A stretch of 64,000 nucleotides of DNA from an uncultured Pseudomonadales bacterium (GTDB lineage: Bacteria > Pseudomonadota > Gammaproteobacteria > Pseudomonadales > Balneatricaceae), in the NCBI GenBank assembly GCA_937773555.1, contig CALJVT010000002.1, forward strand, positions 308,501 through 372,500. Direction: 5' to 3'. Shown here piece by piece: positions 55,287 through 64,000 of the stretch. The notes below the pieces were generated by a model. It was given only the letters and a program-made list of their open reading frames with translations, did not search any database and was not told where the DNA came from. The translations under genes and the position numbers were made by a program. Within the stretch, counting starts at the first letter, position 1. Each line of letters starts with the position of its first letter.

Positions 55287-56156
55287 ATGTTTACATCTAA
55301 CCTCGATTTATTTAAAACTATCGCACAAGCCCACCCGCAGTTACGCAAGTCTGAGCGTAAGGTGGCAGACTATGTGCTAGAACATCGTGCAAAGATTGTA
55401 CAAATGCGTATTGTCGATTTAGCGGCGGCGGCAGCAGTAAGTGAGCCCACTGTAGTGCGCTTTTGCAGGGCATTAGGCTTTGATGGGTTCCAAGATTTTA
55501 AGCTTAAACTTGCTCAGTTTGTCGGTGCTAATACCTCTTATCAGCAATTTCATCTAGATAGTCGTGATTCAGTAGAGCAGTTTAAAGAAAAGATTTTTGA
55601 TTCCACGATGGGTAATCTAATGCGAGTAAAATCTGATTTAGATGCCGCTAACCTAGAGCAAGCTATTGTTGCCTTAGCTCAGTCTAAGCGTGTTGACTGT
55701 TATGGTTTTGGCGCTTCTGCCCCTATCTGTAGTGATGCACAGCATAAGTTCTTCCGCCTCAATATCTCGGCTGCGGCCTATTCAGACCCTCACCTGCAAA
55801 CGATGGCGGCTGTTACCTTGCAGCCTGGCGATGTAGTGATTGCAGTCTCTCAAACGGGCCGTACTAAAGATCTACTTCACACCACACAACTGGCGATGGA
55901 TGCGGGTGCAACAGTTATTGCCTTGTGCCCAAGTGATACCCCTCTAGCTGAGCAAGTGCAGATTCCTTTGTATATCGATTTAGATGAAGACAAAGAACTC
56001 AACACACTCATGTCCTCCCGCATTACCCAAATGGTGGTGATAGACGTTCTTGCTGTAGGCGTTACTATGAAGCTAGGTGAAGAAACCATGACGCATCTCA
56101 AGACGATTAAACGCTCTCTTAAAAGTTTAAGGTTTCCAGTTAAGCGTATTAAATAA
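55287..56156 (+). CDS. hexR: RpiR-family transcriptional regulator, HexR-like
   Basis: This regulator has 289 residues, with an N-terminal RpiR helix-turn-helix (LRKSERKVADYVLEH, then VSEPTVVRFCRALGFDGFQD) and a C-terminal SIS sugar-phosphate domain (YGFGASAPICSDAQHKFFRL, AVSQTGRTKDLLHTTQLAMD). In gammaproteobacteria HexR senses KDPG and controls zwf, edd and other central carbon genes. Those targets are not adjacent here; instead it follows the TRAP genes by 72 bp. ATG 55287 is preferred to an upstream in-frame TTG at 55263. The HexR name rests on overall similarity, since other RpiR proteins look alike. Confidence 0.82.
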   Translation: MFTSNLDLFKTIAQAHPQLRKSERKVADYVLEHRAKIVQMRIVDLAAAAAVSEPTVVRFCRALGFDGFQDFKLKLAQFVGANTSYQQFHLDSRDSVEQFKEKIFDSTMGNLMRVKSDLDAANLEQAIVALAQSKRVDCYGFGASAPICSDAQHKFFRLNISAAAYSDPHLQTMAAVTLQPGDVVIAVSQTGRTKDLLHTTQLAMDAGATVIALCPSDTPLAEQVQIPLYIDLDEDKELNTLMSSRITQMVVIDVLAVGVTMKLGEETMTHLKTIKRSLKSLRFPVKRIK

Positions 56157-56256
56157 TTCTGCCTTTTTCAGCACAGCAAAAGGACTCTCTAAGCTTTATT
56201 AACGCATAGGTAGTCAATGGTCAGACCGTTTATGGTTTGATACTGGAGGTGTCAGC

Positions 56257-56337
56257 ATGGCCAGTATTTATAAGCAGCTTGTTAAACCTTCGGATGCTCT
56301 TATACTGAATAAAATCAACTTTGCCAAGAGGGTGTAA
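56257..56337 (+). CDS. Possible 26-residue small protein or leader peptide
   Basis: The ATG at 56257 is preceded by GGAGG seven bases upstream, the best Shine-Dalgarno in this region. The frame encodes MASIYKQLVKPSDALILNKI plus six residues and ends TAATAA. It lies between hexR and a small membrane-protein gene, 50 bp before the latter. The ideal start signal suggests translation; function is unknown. Confidence 0.4.
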   Translation: MASIYKQLVKPSDALILNKINFAKRV

Positions 56338-56388
56338 TAAAGCTCACCTTCTTAGGCTTGAACTATCTGTTTAGTGAGGAGAATAATA

Positions 56389-56760
56389 GTGAGTTTGTCT
56401 TTAATAATGCGAATCAGTGCTGGCTATACTGGCCTATGGGTTTTAATGATGGCGTTAACTCCAGCAATGGTAGCTGGTGATCTATTTGGCGTTGAGTTAA
56501 CCGCACCGCTTCATGCACAAATGCAATTTACGGCAACGGCGGCAGCAGCTGTTGCCAGCATACAATGGATGGTACCTACATGGGCGCCAGCTAGTATGGC
56601 TAAATTTGCACGCTTAGCAGCTATTATTTGGGTTGTTTTTGCATTATTAAATGCATCACTAATATCCTCTGGCACAATGCTAGCCAGTGTGCAAAATTAT
56701 AGTACACCCATTATCATGGCTGCTATTGCTTTGTTGTTATGGGTAAAATCCAGAAGCTAA
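56389..56760 (+). CDS. Small four-helix membrane protein, unknown
   Basis: This protein of about 123 residues is strongly hydrophobic. Likely helices lie around GYTGLWVLMMALTPAMVAG, the AQMQFTATAAAAVASIQWMV segment, ARLAAIIWVVFALLNASLIS and YSTPIIMAAIALLLWV. The start is taken as GTG 56389 because GAGGAG precedes it at good distance; an upstream in-frame GTG (56374) overlaps that site. No family is recognised. It may share a transcript with the short frame at 56257. Confidence 0.65.
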   Translation: MSLSLIMRISAGYTGLWVLMMALTPAMVAGDLFGVELTAPLHAQMQFTATAAAAVASIQWMVPTWAPASMAKFARLAAIIWVVFALLNASLISSGTMLASVQNYSTPIIMAAIALLLWVKSRS

Positions 56761-56914
56761 GTTTGTAAATAATGACCTGGCCAGGGCAGCCCCTTTAACT
56801 GTGTCTAAACAGTTACGCATATCGACATGTTAGGTATAACAGCCTATTAATGGGTTGTTTCAATTCATTTTAAACTGCCAGACTCTTCTGCATTGTGGGT
56901 AAAGGAAAATACAT

Positions 56915-57685
56915 ATGAAGTTTGAAGGTAGTGCAAGTGTGCTGCAGCAAAAAATGGCTGGTAGCAGTGCTGGTGTGGCGCGTCGTCTTGCAGTAATGAG
57001 TGCACTTAACCTGCAGGTGGGTAACACTGCGTTAGATGTGGGTTGCGGTGCTGGACATTTAATTGAAGACATTGGTCTTGCTGTGGGTGCTAGCGGTAAA
57101 GCCTTTGGACTTGATCCGAGCGAAACTCAGTTAGAGGCTGCAAGGGTGCGTTGTGATGCCTTGCGTAATGTTGAATTCTTATGTGGCATGGCTAACAATA
57201 TTGGCCTAGCTAATGAGTCTTGTGATGCAATTGCCTCCATTCAAACGTTGGACTATATAGACGACGTGGACGCTGCATTGGCTGAAGTAGCACGACTATT
57301 AAAGCCTAAGTCTAATTTTGTTAATGTGTCTGTGTTGTGGGATAACTTCAAATTTCACGGGGCTGACGATAAGCTTAACAACATCATTCATGAAGCTTTT
57401 AAGGCTCATTGTTATCACCAAATGTTACCTATGGAGCTGCCCGGTAGATTGGCTAAGCATGGCATCGGTAACATTCGCACTGAGTCATTGGCTTTTGTGA
57501 TGACCCAGCGCCACGAAAACTCACCTGCAACTTATGCCGAAATGGTGCTTGCTAACTTTGCCATTAGTCAGGGTGTGGAAGAAGAAAAGGTACAACAATG
57601 GCGATTTCAATTAGAACAAGCAGAAAAAGAAGGTAGATTTGGCTTTACTAGCTTTCCTGTGCTTACCATGGGAAATAAATTTTAA
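56915..57685 (+). CDS. SAM-dependent class I methyltransferase, substrate unknown
   Basis: This methyltransferase has 256 residues with the Rossmann motifs in order: motif I ALDVGCGAGHLIEDIG (about 33), the acidic loop FGLDPSETQLEAARVR, then CDAIASIQTLDYIDDVDAAL and LLKPKSNFVNVSVLW. It resembles Methyltransf_11/UbiE-like enzymes. AAAGGAA stands before the ATG. The C-terminal part (about 150-256) is family-specific and gives no hint of substrate. It stands alone between two small genes. Confidence 0.85.
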   Translation: MKFEGSASVLQQKMAGSSAGVARRLAVMSALNLQVGNTALDVGCGAGHLIEDIGLAVGASGKAFGLDPSETQLEAARVRCDALRNVEFLCGMANNIGLANESCDAIASIQTLDYIDDVDAALAEVARLLKPKSNFVNVSVLWDNFKFHGADDKLNNIIHEAFKAHCYHQMLPMELPGRLAKHGIGNIRTESLAFVMTQRHENSPATYAEMVLANFAISQGVEEEKVQQWRFQLEQAEKEGRFGFTSFPVLTMGNKF

Positions 57686-57830
57686 GATGGTGATTTAAAT
57701 CGGCTAAATTCTAAATAGCATGATGTATACAGCTGCTTTTACTGTAAAAAAGTAAAAAAAGAGGACTTTAAGTGCCTTAAGCTTTACAAAAGCGTACAGT
57801 GTTTAGATAACGAATTGAATTGTAACCACA

Positions 57831-58409
57831 ATGAAAAAATCACTGTTAGCTGTCGTTCTTTTAGCGTTTTTAGCCCAAGCGCACGCCCACAAACCTGTTT
57901 TAAATGAAAGCTCAACATACCCTGCTGACGCACCATACGAAATAGAAGAACCAGAAATATCAAAAGCTATCTATTCAACACTGACAGGTGACCCTCACTA
58001 TTATCGAATAGAATCTGCCACTGATTTTAATTTTTATGCCGGCATCTTGGCTGCCAAAATTGGTGAATGTGCACTTGAAAGTAAATTTTCATTTGAAGTT
58101 CTAAATTCTGATTTTGATGCAATTTATCTTGCAGATGGTGAAAACTTTACTTGGGCACCATGGTATGAAGAGTATGGTAAACAGTGGTATTGGAACGGCC
58201 CAGAGGTCGGTGAAAATTTTTTATCTAATGAGGTTTTTAAAGCAGGGGTCTATTACATAAAAGTGTTTAATAGTTTAAATGTTGGGCAATATGTCATCGC
58301 TGTTGGTGATATTGAACAGTTCTCGTTTACGGATATTGTGGGTTTAATTTTCTCTATGGGCGACATAGAAGATGAATTCTGGAACCCTGACAAATGCAAT
58401 AATGGTTAG
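57831..58409 (+). CDS. Secreted protein of unknown function, acidic
   Basis: This 192-residue protein has a clean Sec signal peptide (MKKSLLAVVLLAFLAQAHA). The mature part is acidic and aromatic-rich (FTWAPWYEEYGKQWYWNG) and has a segment GVYYIKVFNSLNVGQYVIAV that recalls pre-peptidase C-terminal (PPC)-like beta domains. Two cysteines (near residues 79 and 189) may pair. No family is recognised with confidence. It is monocistronic and convergent with dnaE2. Confidence 0.75.
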   Translation: MKKSLLAVVLLAFLAQAHAHKPVLNESSTYPADAPYEIEEPEISKAIYSTLTGDPHYYRIESATDFNFYAGILAAKIGECALESKFSFEVLNSDFDAIYLADGENFTWAPWYEEYGKQWYWNGPEVGENFLSNEVFKAGVYYIKVFNSLNVGQYVIAVGDIEQFSFTDIVGLIFSMGDIEDEFWNPDKCNNG

Positions 58410-58499
58410 CGCCTTATATTAGCCATTCTCAACAAATCACATTAAACATATTAAGGCCTTTGAATACTATCAAGTTTTGGTTGCTATCACGTGCTCAGA

Positions 58500-61400
58500 T
58501 TAATGAAAATCTCGAGAACTGATTTTTAACTGTTCTAGCAAATGGCTACAATCTATGAGCTTTCCTGCAATAATGTGAGTGACTTGGTTATCTGGGTCAC
58601 GCTCTAAAATGCCTTTTACTTTCAATATTTTAGCATTTAAATAAACTTGTCTTTGTGCGCGGGCAGTGCCTTGCCATACCACTAGGTTAGTATTTCCTGT
58701 TTCATCTTCTAGGGTAATAAAAGTTACACCAGAGGCTGTGCTGGGCCTTTGTCGACCAGTAACTATCCCCGCGGCAGTGACTAAACTTTGATGAGGCTTA
58801 TGTACCATTTGGCTAGTGCTTAGGCAGCCTTTTAGAAGGCCTGCATGGCGTAGCAAGGCAATGGGGTGTTGTTCTAAGCTTAGGCTTAGGCTGGCATAGT
58901 CTTCAGTTAACACATCTAAAGCGTCAGGCCCTGGTAATTGCTCTGGGTTTGTTTCTTGCACTTGGTGCAGTAATGGTAGGTCTTGATAATTGTCGAGTAA
59001 TTGCCAGCGGGCTTGGTAGCGGTGGCCACTAAAACAGGTGAGTGCATTAGCGCTAGCAAGAGATTCTAGCTGGCCTCTAGGAAGGTGTAATGTTTGTACT
59101 TGGGGAAGGTCTTTAAAGCCTTGTTTGGGCCGGTGTTTTAATAGCTGCTGTATATGAATTTGGCGCACTCCTTTCACTTGCCGAAAGCCTAAGCGTAATG
59201 CCAGTTCTGCGGTCTTAGTAGATTCTAAACTGTGGTCCCAAGCACTATGATTAATACACACCGGCAGCACTTGAAGACCATGACGACGGGCATCCTGAAT
59301 TAACTGTGATGCACTATAAAAACCCATAGGCTGGCTATTGAGAATGGCACAATAAAATGCTGCAGGGTAGTGGTATTTAAGCCAAGCCGAAGCGTAAGTT
59401 AAAACTGCAAAACTGGCTGAATGGGACTCGGGAAAACCGTACTCTCCAAAACCTAAAATTTGTTGATATAAGCGTTCTGCAAACTCTGTTTTATAACCTC
59501 TTTTGACCATGCCATTGACAAGCTTATGTTGGAATTGATCAAGCTCTCCATGACGTTTCCAATTGGCCATAGCGCGGCGCAAGCGATCAGCTTCTCCGCC
59601 ACTAAAGCCTGCTGCTACCATTGCTAGCTTTATCACTTGCTCCTGAAAAATAGGCACACCTAAGGTACGTTCTAGCACTCCCTTCACTTCCTGTGATGGG
59701 TAATCTACGTTTTCTTTACCCGCTCTGCGGCGCAAAAATGGATGCACCATGTCTCCTTGAATTGGCCCAGGGCGCACAATGGCAATTTGAATCACAAGGT
59801 CATAAAAACAAGCAGGTTGTAAACGTGGCAACATGCTCATTTGAGCACGGGATTCTACTTGAAATACACCGACACTATCGCCCTGCTGGAGCATGGCATA
59901 CACCTTGGCATCATCATCCATGCGAGTGATGTCAGCTAAGCTGAGTTTACGCCCGTGATAGTGGTGCACCATGTGTAATGCTCGTCTTATAGCGCTAAGC
60001 ATGCCTAAGGCTAAAACGTCTACCTTGAGTAAGGCAAGGCTTGCTAAATCGTCTTTATCCCACTGAATCACAGTACGATCAGCCATGGCTGCATTTTCTA
60101 TAGGCACCAGCTCACTTAAGGGCCCTGCACTAATAATAAACCCCCCAACATGCTGTGATAAGTGGCGAGGAAATCCTTGTAGTGTTTGCACCAGTTCCAA
60201 AAAGCATCGGCCCACATGGCTCTGGCTGTCTAAACCCAAGCTGTGTAATTGCTTATCCCACCCTGTACTGTGATCTTGGCGATCTACATTTTTAATAAAC
60301 AGTTCAAGTGTGGGTAAGCTAATACCTAAGGCTTTACCTACTTCACGCACCGCACTCTTAAAACGGTAAGTGATAACAGTAGCAGCTAAAGCTGCCCGAT
60401 GGCGGCCATATTTTTGATAGATGTACTGAATTATTTCCTCGCGCCTTTGATGTTCAAAATCTACATCAATGTCTGGTGGTTCAGCCCGTTCCTTAGAAAT
60501 AAAACGTTCAAATAATACCTGTATTTGGCGAGGATCTACGGCAGTTATTTCTAAACAATAGCACACCACAGAATTAGCTGAAGAACCACGGCCCTGATAT
60601 AAAATGTGCTGACTTTTAGCGAACTGTACTAAGTCATATACGGTTAAAAAGAAGTGGGCGTAACCTTCGGACGCGATAAGGCTAAGCTCTTTATCTATGA
60701 TGAGGGCAATATCGTGTGGCACCCCAGCAGGAAAGCGAATTTCTTTACCTTGTTCTACAAGGTAGTGTAGATAACTGTTGGCATCATAACCACTGGGCAC
60801 TAGTTCAGCGGGGTATTCATAGCTTAGTTCTGATAAACAAAAGTTACATTGTTGGGCAATTAATACACTGGTTTGTATCCATTGGAGGGGATACAGTTTG
60901 GCGATTTTATCCAACGATCGTAGGCTATGTTCACGGTTGGCCTGAAGAGCGTAACCACAGGCATGTACAGGCATACCAATACGAATGGCTGTCAGGGTGT
61001 CGTGTAGCATTTGCCGATCTGGGCTATGCATAATTACTTGACCAAGAGCTACTATGGGCAAATCATAAGCCTTGGCCATGGTTTGGCAATGGGTTTGTAG
61101 GCGCTGATCTAGGGCACTTAAACGCCGGTGACAGCCTATCCATAAGTGGTCTTTATATTGGCTACTTAATTTTTCTCCTAATAAACTTTTATTGCTTGGA
61201 TGGGGGTTCCATATAAGTAAGCACTCACTAAGATTGTCAAAATCATTTTCAAAAACTTGGTATTTACCTTTTTCACAACGTTGCCTAGAAAGGCTGATCA
61301 GCTGACATAATTGAGCATATCCTAAGCGATTTCTTGCGAGTACTATTAAGCTCTCTTGAGCCTCAGATTGGTGTGGATTAAGTAAAAACTCACTACCAAT

Positions 61401-61610
61401 AATGAGCTTAATATTTAAATTATGTTCTTTTTTATGCTGATAGGCTCGAACAACCCCTGCTACTGAACATTCGTCTGTAAGCGCAAGGGCTTTATAACCT
61501 AAAGCATCTGCTTGCTGGATTAACTCTTGGGGGTGGGAAGCCGCCCGCAAAAAGCTAAAATTGCTTAAACAATGTAGCTCAGCATAATCGACAACAGGTT
61601 TGCTACTCAT
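58500..61610 (-). CDS. dnaE2: Error-prone DNA polymerase DnaE2 (ImuC)
   Basis: This C-family polymerase of about 1036 residues serves in damage-induced mutagenesis. An N-terminal PHP domain (AELHCLSNFSFLRAASHPQE, KALALTDECSVAGVVRAY) is followed by the palm with catalytic acids in EPPDIDVDFEHQRREEIIQY and KVDVLALGMLSAIRRAL, the FGEYGFPESHSASFAVLTYA segment, and a C-terminal OB fold (GIVTGRQRPSTASGVTFITL). It is shorter than replicative DnaE (about 1160), as expected for DnaE2. ATG 61610 overlaps the imuB stop as ATGA and is preferred over an in-frame upstream start at 61664. Last gene of the SOS cassette. Confidence 0.95.
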   Translation of the reverse strand: MSSKPVVDYAELHCLSNFSFLRAASHPQELIQQADALGYKALALTDECSVAGVVRAYQHKKEHNLNIKLIIGSEFLLNPHQSEAQESLIVLARNRLGYAQLCQLISLSRQRCEKGKYQVFENDFDNLSECLLIWNPHPSNKSLLGEKLSSQYKDHLWIGCHRRLSALDQRLQTHCQTMAKAYDLPIVALGQVIMHSPDRQMLHDTLTAIRIGMPVHACGYALQANREHSLRSLDKIAKLYPLQWIQTSVLIAQQCNFCLSELSYEYPAELVPSGYDANSYLHYLVEQGKEIRFPAGVPHDIALIIDKELSLIASEGYAHFFLTVYDLVQFAKSQHILYQGRGSSANSVVCYCLEITAVDPRQIQVLFERFISKERAEPPDIDVDFEHQRREEIIQYIYQKYGRHRAALAATVITYRFKSAVREVGKALGISLPTLELFIKNVDRQDHSTGWDKQLHSLGLDSQSHVGRCFLELVQTLQGFPRHLSQHVGGFIISAGPLSELVPIENAAMADRTVIQWDKDDLASLALLKVDVLALGMLSAIRRALHMVHHYHGRKLSLADITRMDDDAKVYAMLQQGDSVGVFQVESRAQMSMLPRLQPACFYDLVIQIAIVRPGPIQGDMVHPFLRRRAGKENVDYPSQEVKGVLERTLGVPIFQEQVIKLAMVAAGFSGGEADRLRRAMANWKRHGELDQFQHKLVNGMVKRGYKTEFAERLYQQILGFGEYGFPESHSASFAVLTYASAWLKYHYPAAFYCAILNSQPMGFYSASQLIQDARRHGLQVLPVCINHSAWDHSLESTKTAELALRLGFRQVKGVRQIHIQQLLKHRPKQGFKDLPQVQTLHLPRGQLESLASANALTCFSGHRYQARWQLLDNYQDLPLLHQVQETNPEQLPGPDALDVLTEDYASLSLSLEQHPIALLRHAGLLKGCLSTSQMVHKPHQSLVTAAGIVTGRQRPSTASGVTFITLEDETGNTNLVVWQGTARAQRQVYLNAKILKVKGILERDPDNQVTHIIAGKLIDCSHLLEQLKISSRDFH

Positions 61611-63013
61611 GAAAAGTAGCCATGTAAAAACCACTCTTCTCTGGGAGTGCGAAATAACCAACACACCTGTCCAGTTGGGTTGCGTGCGATGAAGTAGTCA
61701 CGGCAAATGCTCACGTTATCCCACCAGCCACTTTGGATGCGTTCAGGGCCAGATAAAATACACCACTGCTGATCAGGCTTATGATTTAAGGCCTGTGGCA
61801 GGGTGAATAATAAGCTTGGGCGTAAATATGTTGTAGCCTGATGTGCCTGGTAACTACTTTGGGGCGCACCTTGATAGAAGCTTCGTTCGGGGCGATGATC
61901 ATCTCGCAAATACACTTGTTGTACGGCATGGTCTCCGAGTTTATTTTGTAAGCGGCTAATAAGCTGTCCAGCTGTAAGTTTGCCCCCTAAAGGCTCAAAT
62001 AATTGTGCTGACAAGGGTGCCCATGGCATTTGTCCTTTAGTTTTAAGGCTAATAGCAATAATAGGTGCTTGAAGTTGTAACTGTTCTAACCTCAGCATGG
62101 ATAAACCTAACCAAGACTCTGCCCGATATTCGCCATCGCTACAGCCTATGTAGACTCTTTCTGAAGTGTGTTCTCGGTACTCTAGGCCTAAAATCAGCCC
62201 AGCAGCTTGTAGTTGGCGAGGCGCTAAAAAGGCTTCCAGATCACTTAATAATCGTTTTAATGGAAAACGTAATGCTGTGCTGTGTTCAATTTCGTAGAGT
62301 AACTCTAAACGCTGGCGAAAGTGTTCAGGGGGTTGGTATCTAGGCCTGCTAGGCGCACTGCTGTCTTCTAGTTGTTGTAAATAAGTCACTAGAGTTTGGC
62401 CTAAGCGCTGGCCTAGTGCTGACCGTGGTAACGCTTGAGCTTGGCCAAGAGTATTAAGCCCAAGGCGCTCTAACTGTAGGCAAAGTTTATAGTTAAGGCC
62501 TGCGCTGTGAATGGGCAACTGATGCAGTAACCCTGTGGCTTCACCTTGGTGCGTTAGTAAACGATCATTGCCTGCGCGGGCCAAAACCTGCGCAGCTAGG
62601 GGGCTGTGAGCGCTTGCATAATGGTAGTGCAAGCCACGTTCCATAAGCGGTTGCTGCAGCTGCTGCCAATAAGGGGCTAGGCCCTCATACAACCGTAGCA
62701 TATCACTGGTTTGTAATAATAACCCTTGGGGAGGGTCAAGATACAAAGTGGCGCTGGTCTGATACAAACGCTGAGCAAGTTGAGCCAGTAGGCGCTGTTC
62801 TTGTTTAGGTTCGTAGGCAATTACTTTAAGTTGAGCAGATAAAAGTGCAGCTTGGCCTAATCCTGTGCCTATTTTTATTCCTAGTTGGCGTGCTTCTGAG
62901 TTAGTTTGTACCACCTCGTTTTTATCAACCAAAACGCAGGCTTGGTTATAGGCCTGTTGATGTAACAGGCTGTCTAGTTGAAGGTTTGGAAAGTATAAAT
63001 AAAGCCACTGCAT
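61607..63013 (-). CDS. imuB: ImuB, catalytically inactive Y-family polymerase-like protein
   Basis: This 468-residue protein of the DinB-like Y-family group is the adaptor in the ImuA-ImuB-DnaE2 mutasome and binds the beta clamp. The N-terminus WLYLYFPNLQLDSLLHQQ lacks the catalytic D-x-D of DinB, and the usual S-x-D-E motif is replaced (QTSDMLRLYEGL), as known for ImuB. LARAGNDRLLTHQGEATGLL and the little-finger region follow, and the typical ImuB tail REEWFLHGYF closes the protein. It follows imuA by 3 bp and overlaps dnaE2 by 4 bp. Confidence 0.93.
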   Translation of the reverse strand: MQWLYLYFPNLQLDSLLHQQAYNQACVLVDKNEVVQTNSEARQLGIKIGTGLGQAALLSAQLKVIAYEPKQEQRLLAQLAQRLYQTSATLYLDPPQGLLLQTSDMLRLYEGLAPYWQQLQQPLMERGLHYHYASAHSPLAAQVLARAGNDRLLTHQGEATGLLHQLPIHSAGLNYKLCLQLERLGLNTLGQAQALPRSALGQRLGQTLVTYLQQLEDSSAPSRPRYQPPEHFRQRLELLYEIEHSTALRFPLKRLLSDLEAFLAPRQLQAAGLILGLEYREHTSERVYIGCSDGEYRAESWLGLSMLRLEQLQLQAPIIAISLKTKGQMPWAPLSAQLFEPLGGKLTAGQLISRLQNKLGDHAVQQVYLRDDHRPERSFYQGAPQSSYQAHQATTYLRPSLLFTLPQALNHKPDQQWCILSGPERIQSGWWDNVSICRDYFIARNPTGQVCWLFRTPREEWFLHGYFS

Positions 63014-63016
63014 AGG

Positions 63017-63718
63017 TCACCGTGGTTTAAATGGCAGTGCCGCAATGTTGCTTGACGGTGCAGGGCCATGGTGAGTGGGTAAATGGGTAGGTATCGCTAA
63101 AGATGGCCAAAGCTCATGCATATCTACTTGGCAAAAGCTTTGTGGCCATTGGCCTTGGTACTTATGGATTTTTAGGCGTAGCCCTGTGGCTAGGGGGGCA
63201 AGAGACAGACGCGCACTAATTGGTAAAGCGCTCGTGCTAGGTTCGGCTTGAGGGTGTAACCAAAACATCAGGGCTTGATTGCCTTTGGCAGACACCTGTA
63301 GGCGTTTAGCTTGGGGCGCAGTTAATCCAGGTGCCCAGAGAATAAGGTGGCTACAGCAACCGCTATTAAGGCTTTGTTCGGCACTCCAAAGGGCTTGTTG
63401 TGGGTTTTGGCAGCGTATTAATAACGTTTGGCTTAGGTCAATGCCATGTTGCGCTAAAGCTTGTCCATTTAGCTCTGCTGGTGGATTTATCCACACCTGT
63501 AAGCGTGATTCAGCTTGTGCTAATAAGGGAAATAACAAACGTAACTCACCAATACCTGCAGAGCCATAGGCCAATTCCACTAGCCCTGTCTGGGGCCAGC
63601 CTCCTTGTAAGTGGGCATCTAAAGTAGGATAAAAACTACTTTGACGGCGATGATCTGGGCCGGTTAATTGCCGAGCTCGCCAGACCAAACGCTCTTTTTC
63701 GAGTTGTAAGAGAGCCAT
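63017..63718 (-). CDS. imuA: ImuA, RecA/SulA-like mutasome protein
   Basis: This protein of about 233 residues is the first component of the imuA-imuB-dnaE2 cassette. It has a degenerate RecA-like fold without a proper Walker A: LDAHLQGGWPQTGLVELAYG is followed by GSAGIGELRLLFPLLAQAES, where RecA would have a P-loop. It also has ARQLTGPDHRRQSS near the N-terminus. ATG 63718 is preferred over GTG 63730. The gene lies 18 bp behind a LexA box, which indicates SOS induction of the whole cassette. Confidence 0.9.
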   Translation of the reverse strand: MALLQLEKERLVWRARQLTGPDHRRQSSFYPTLDAHLQGGWPQTGLVELAYGSAGIGELRLLFPLLAQAESRLQVWINPPAELNGQALAQHGIDLSQTLLIRCQNPQQALWSAEQSLNSGCCSHLILWAPGLTAPQAKRLQVSAKGNQALMFWLHPQAEPSTSALPISARLSLAPLATGLRLKIHKYQGQWPQSFCQVDMHELWPSLAIPTHLPTHHGPAPSSNIAALPFKPR

Positions 63719-63735
63719 GGTAAAATTCACAAATA

Positions 63736-63751
63736 CTGTATGTATATACAG
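63736..63751 (-). promoter_or_regulatory. LexA (SOS) box upstream of imuA
   Basis: CTGTATGTATATACAG matches the gammaproteobacterial CTG-N10-CAG consensus, with alternating TA in the spacer; flanking bases extend the dyad to TACTGTATGTATATACAGTA except at the centre. It ends 18 bp before the imuA ATG and probably overlaps the promoter. Confidence 0.93.
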
Positions 63752-63753
63752 TA

Positions 63754-64000
63754 TTCTGACATATTTTTGGCTCAGGTCAAGGAAAAAACTAAGTTAGCTT
63801 CGTCAAAGTATCAGCTGCAGCCCTCAAGCTAGCATGAGCAAAGACTGCCAAAATATCAAAGGCCTTGGTGGTAAGTTTATGAAGCTAGTGTTGATCTCAT
63901 CCTCATGCAGTAAACCTAGGCTAGCCCACCACTTGTGCTAACAAAAAAATAACAACAAGATGATAGTTTGTTCGGTATTGAATAATAATTGCTCCTAAAA
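63754..64000. other. Terminal 247 bp, nothing recognised
   Basis: No supported gene was found. A 35-codon frame from an ATG near 63834 has no ribosome-binding site and no protein-like features. Confidence 0.5.

Noticed and set aside
63834-63941. 35-codon frame near the right edge
   Set aside because: No ribosome-binding site and no conserved features.

Overview
The window reads as chromosome of a free-living, probably marine gammaproteobacterium. The signs are a HexR-type regulator, two TRAP uptake systems, an imuA-imuB-dnaE2 cassette, UvrD, SelO and DtdA, together with a late-cobalt-insertion cobalamin pathway in the Pseudomonas style. The genus cannot be fixed from sequence alone. No rRNA, tRNA, CRISPR, prophage or transposase was seen.

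Region 1 (1-22.9 kb, minus strand) is a cobalamin factory in two transcription units. A promoter-like site and a clear cobalamin riboswitch (about 22.75-22.88 kb) head the first unit: chelatase I/D fusion, cobO, cobB, cbiD, cobK, cobH, cobL, cobI, cbiG, cobJ, cobM. Most of these genes overlap or nearly touch. An MFS pump separates it from a second unit, cobW, cobN, cobQ, cbiB, cobD, cysG, for which no riboswitch is visible. Together they cover uroporphyrinogen III to adenosylcobinamide phosphate. Genes for nucleotide-loop assembly (cobU/P, cobS, cobT) and for CobG/CobZ are not in the window. CbiG lacks its middle domain.

Region 2 (23-26.7 kb) holds a MetE-like methyltransferase, a DAO-type FAD oxidoreductase and a proline iminopeptidase. 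Region 3 (26.7-30.1 kb) is a broken autotransporter gene whose passenger is a 75-bp tandem repeat array with many single-base indels. Region 4 (30.9-37.9 kb) holds a photolyase, then two secreted proteins of unknown function that share a domain, one of them a large coiled-coil protein, then a small membrane-anchored protein.

Region 5 (37.9-44.4 kb) is a malonate-type cluster: a GntR regulator, a MatR-like operator, TRAP genes dctPQM, a maleate-isomerase-family protein and malonyl-CoA synthetase MatB. Region 6 (44.6-50.1 kb) has housekeeping genes (a DUF1989 protein, dtd, selO, uvrD). Region 7 (50.3-56.2 kb) is a second TRAP system with an unusually extended large permease, followed by hexR. 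Region 8 (56.2-58.4 kb) has small proteins and a methyltransferase. Region 9 (58.5-63.8 kb, minus) is the SOS mutagenesis cassette imuA-imuB-dnaE2 under a near-perfect LexA box.

Starts were moved inward from the longest open frame where a 4-bp overlap, Shine-Dalgarno sequence or conserved N-terminus supported it.
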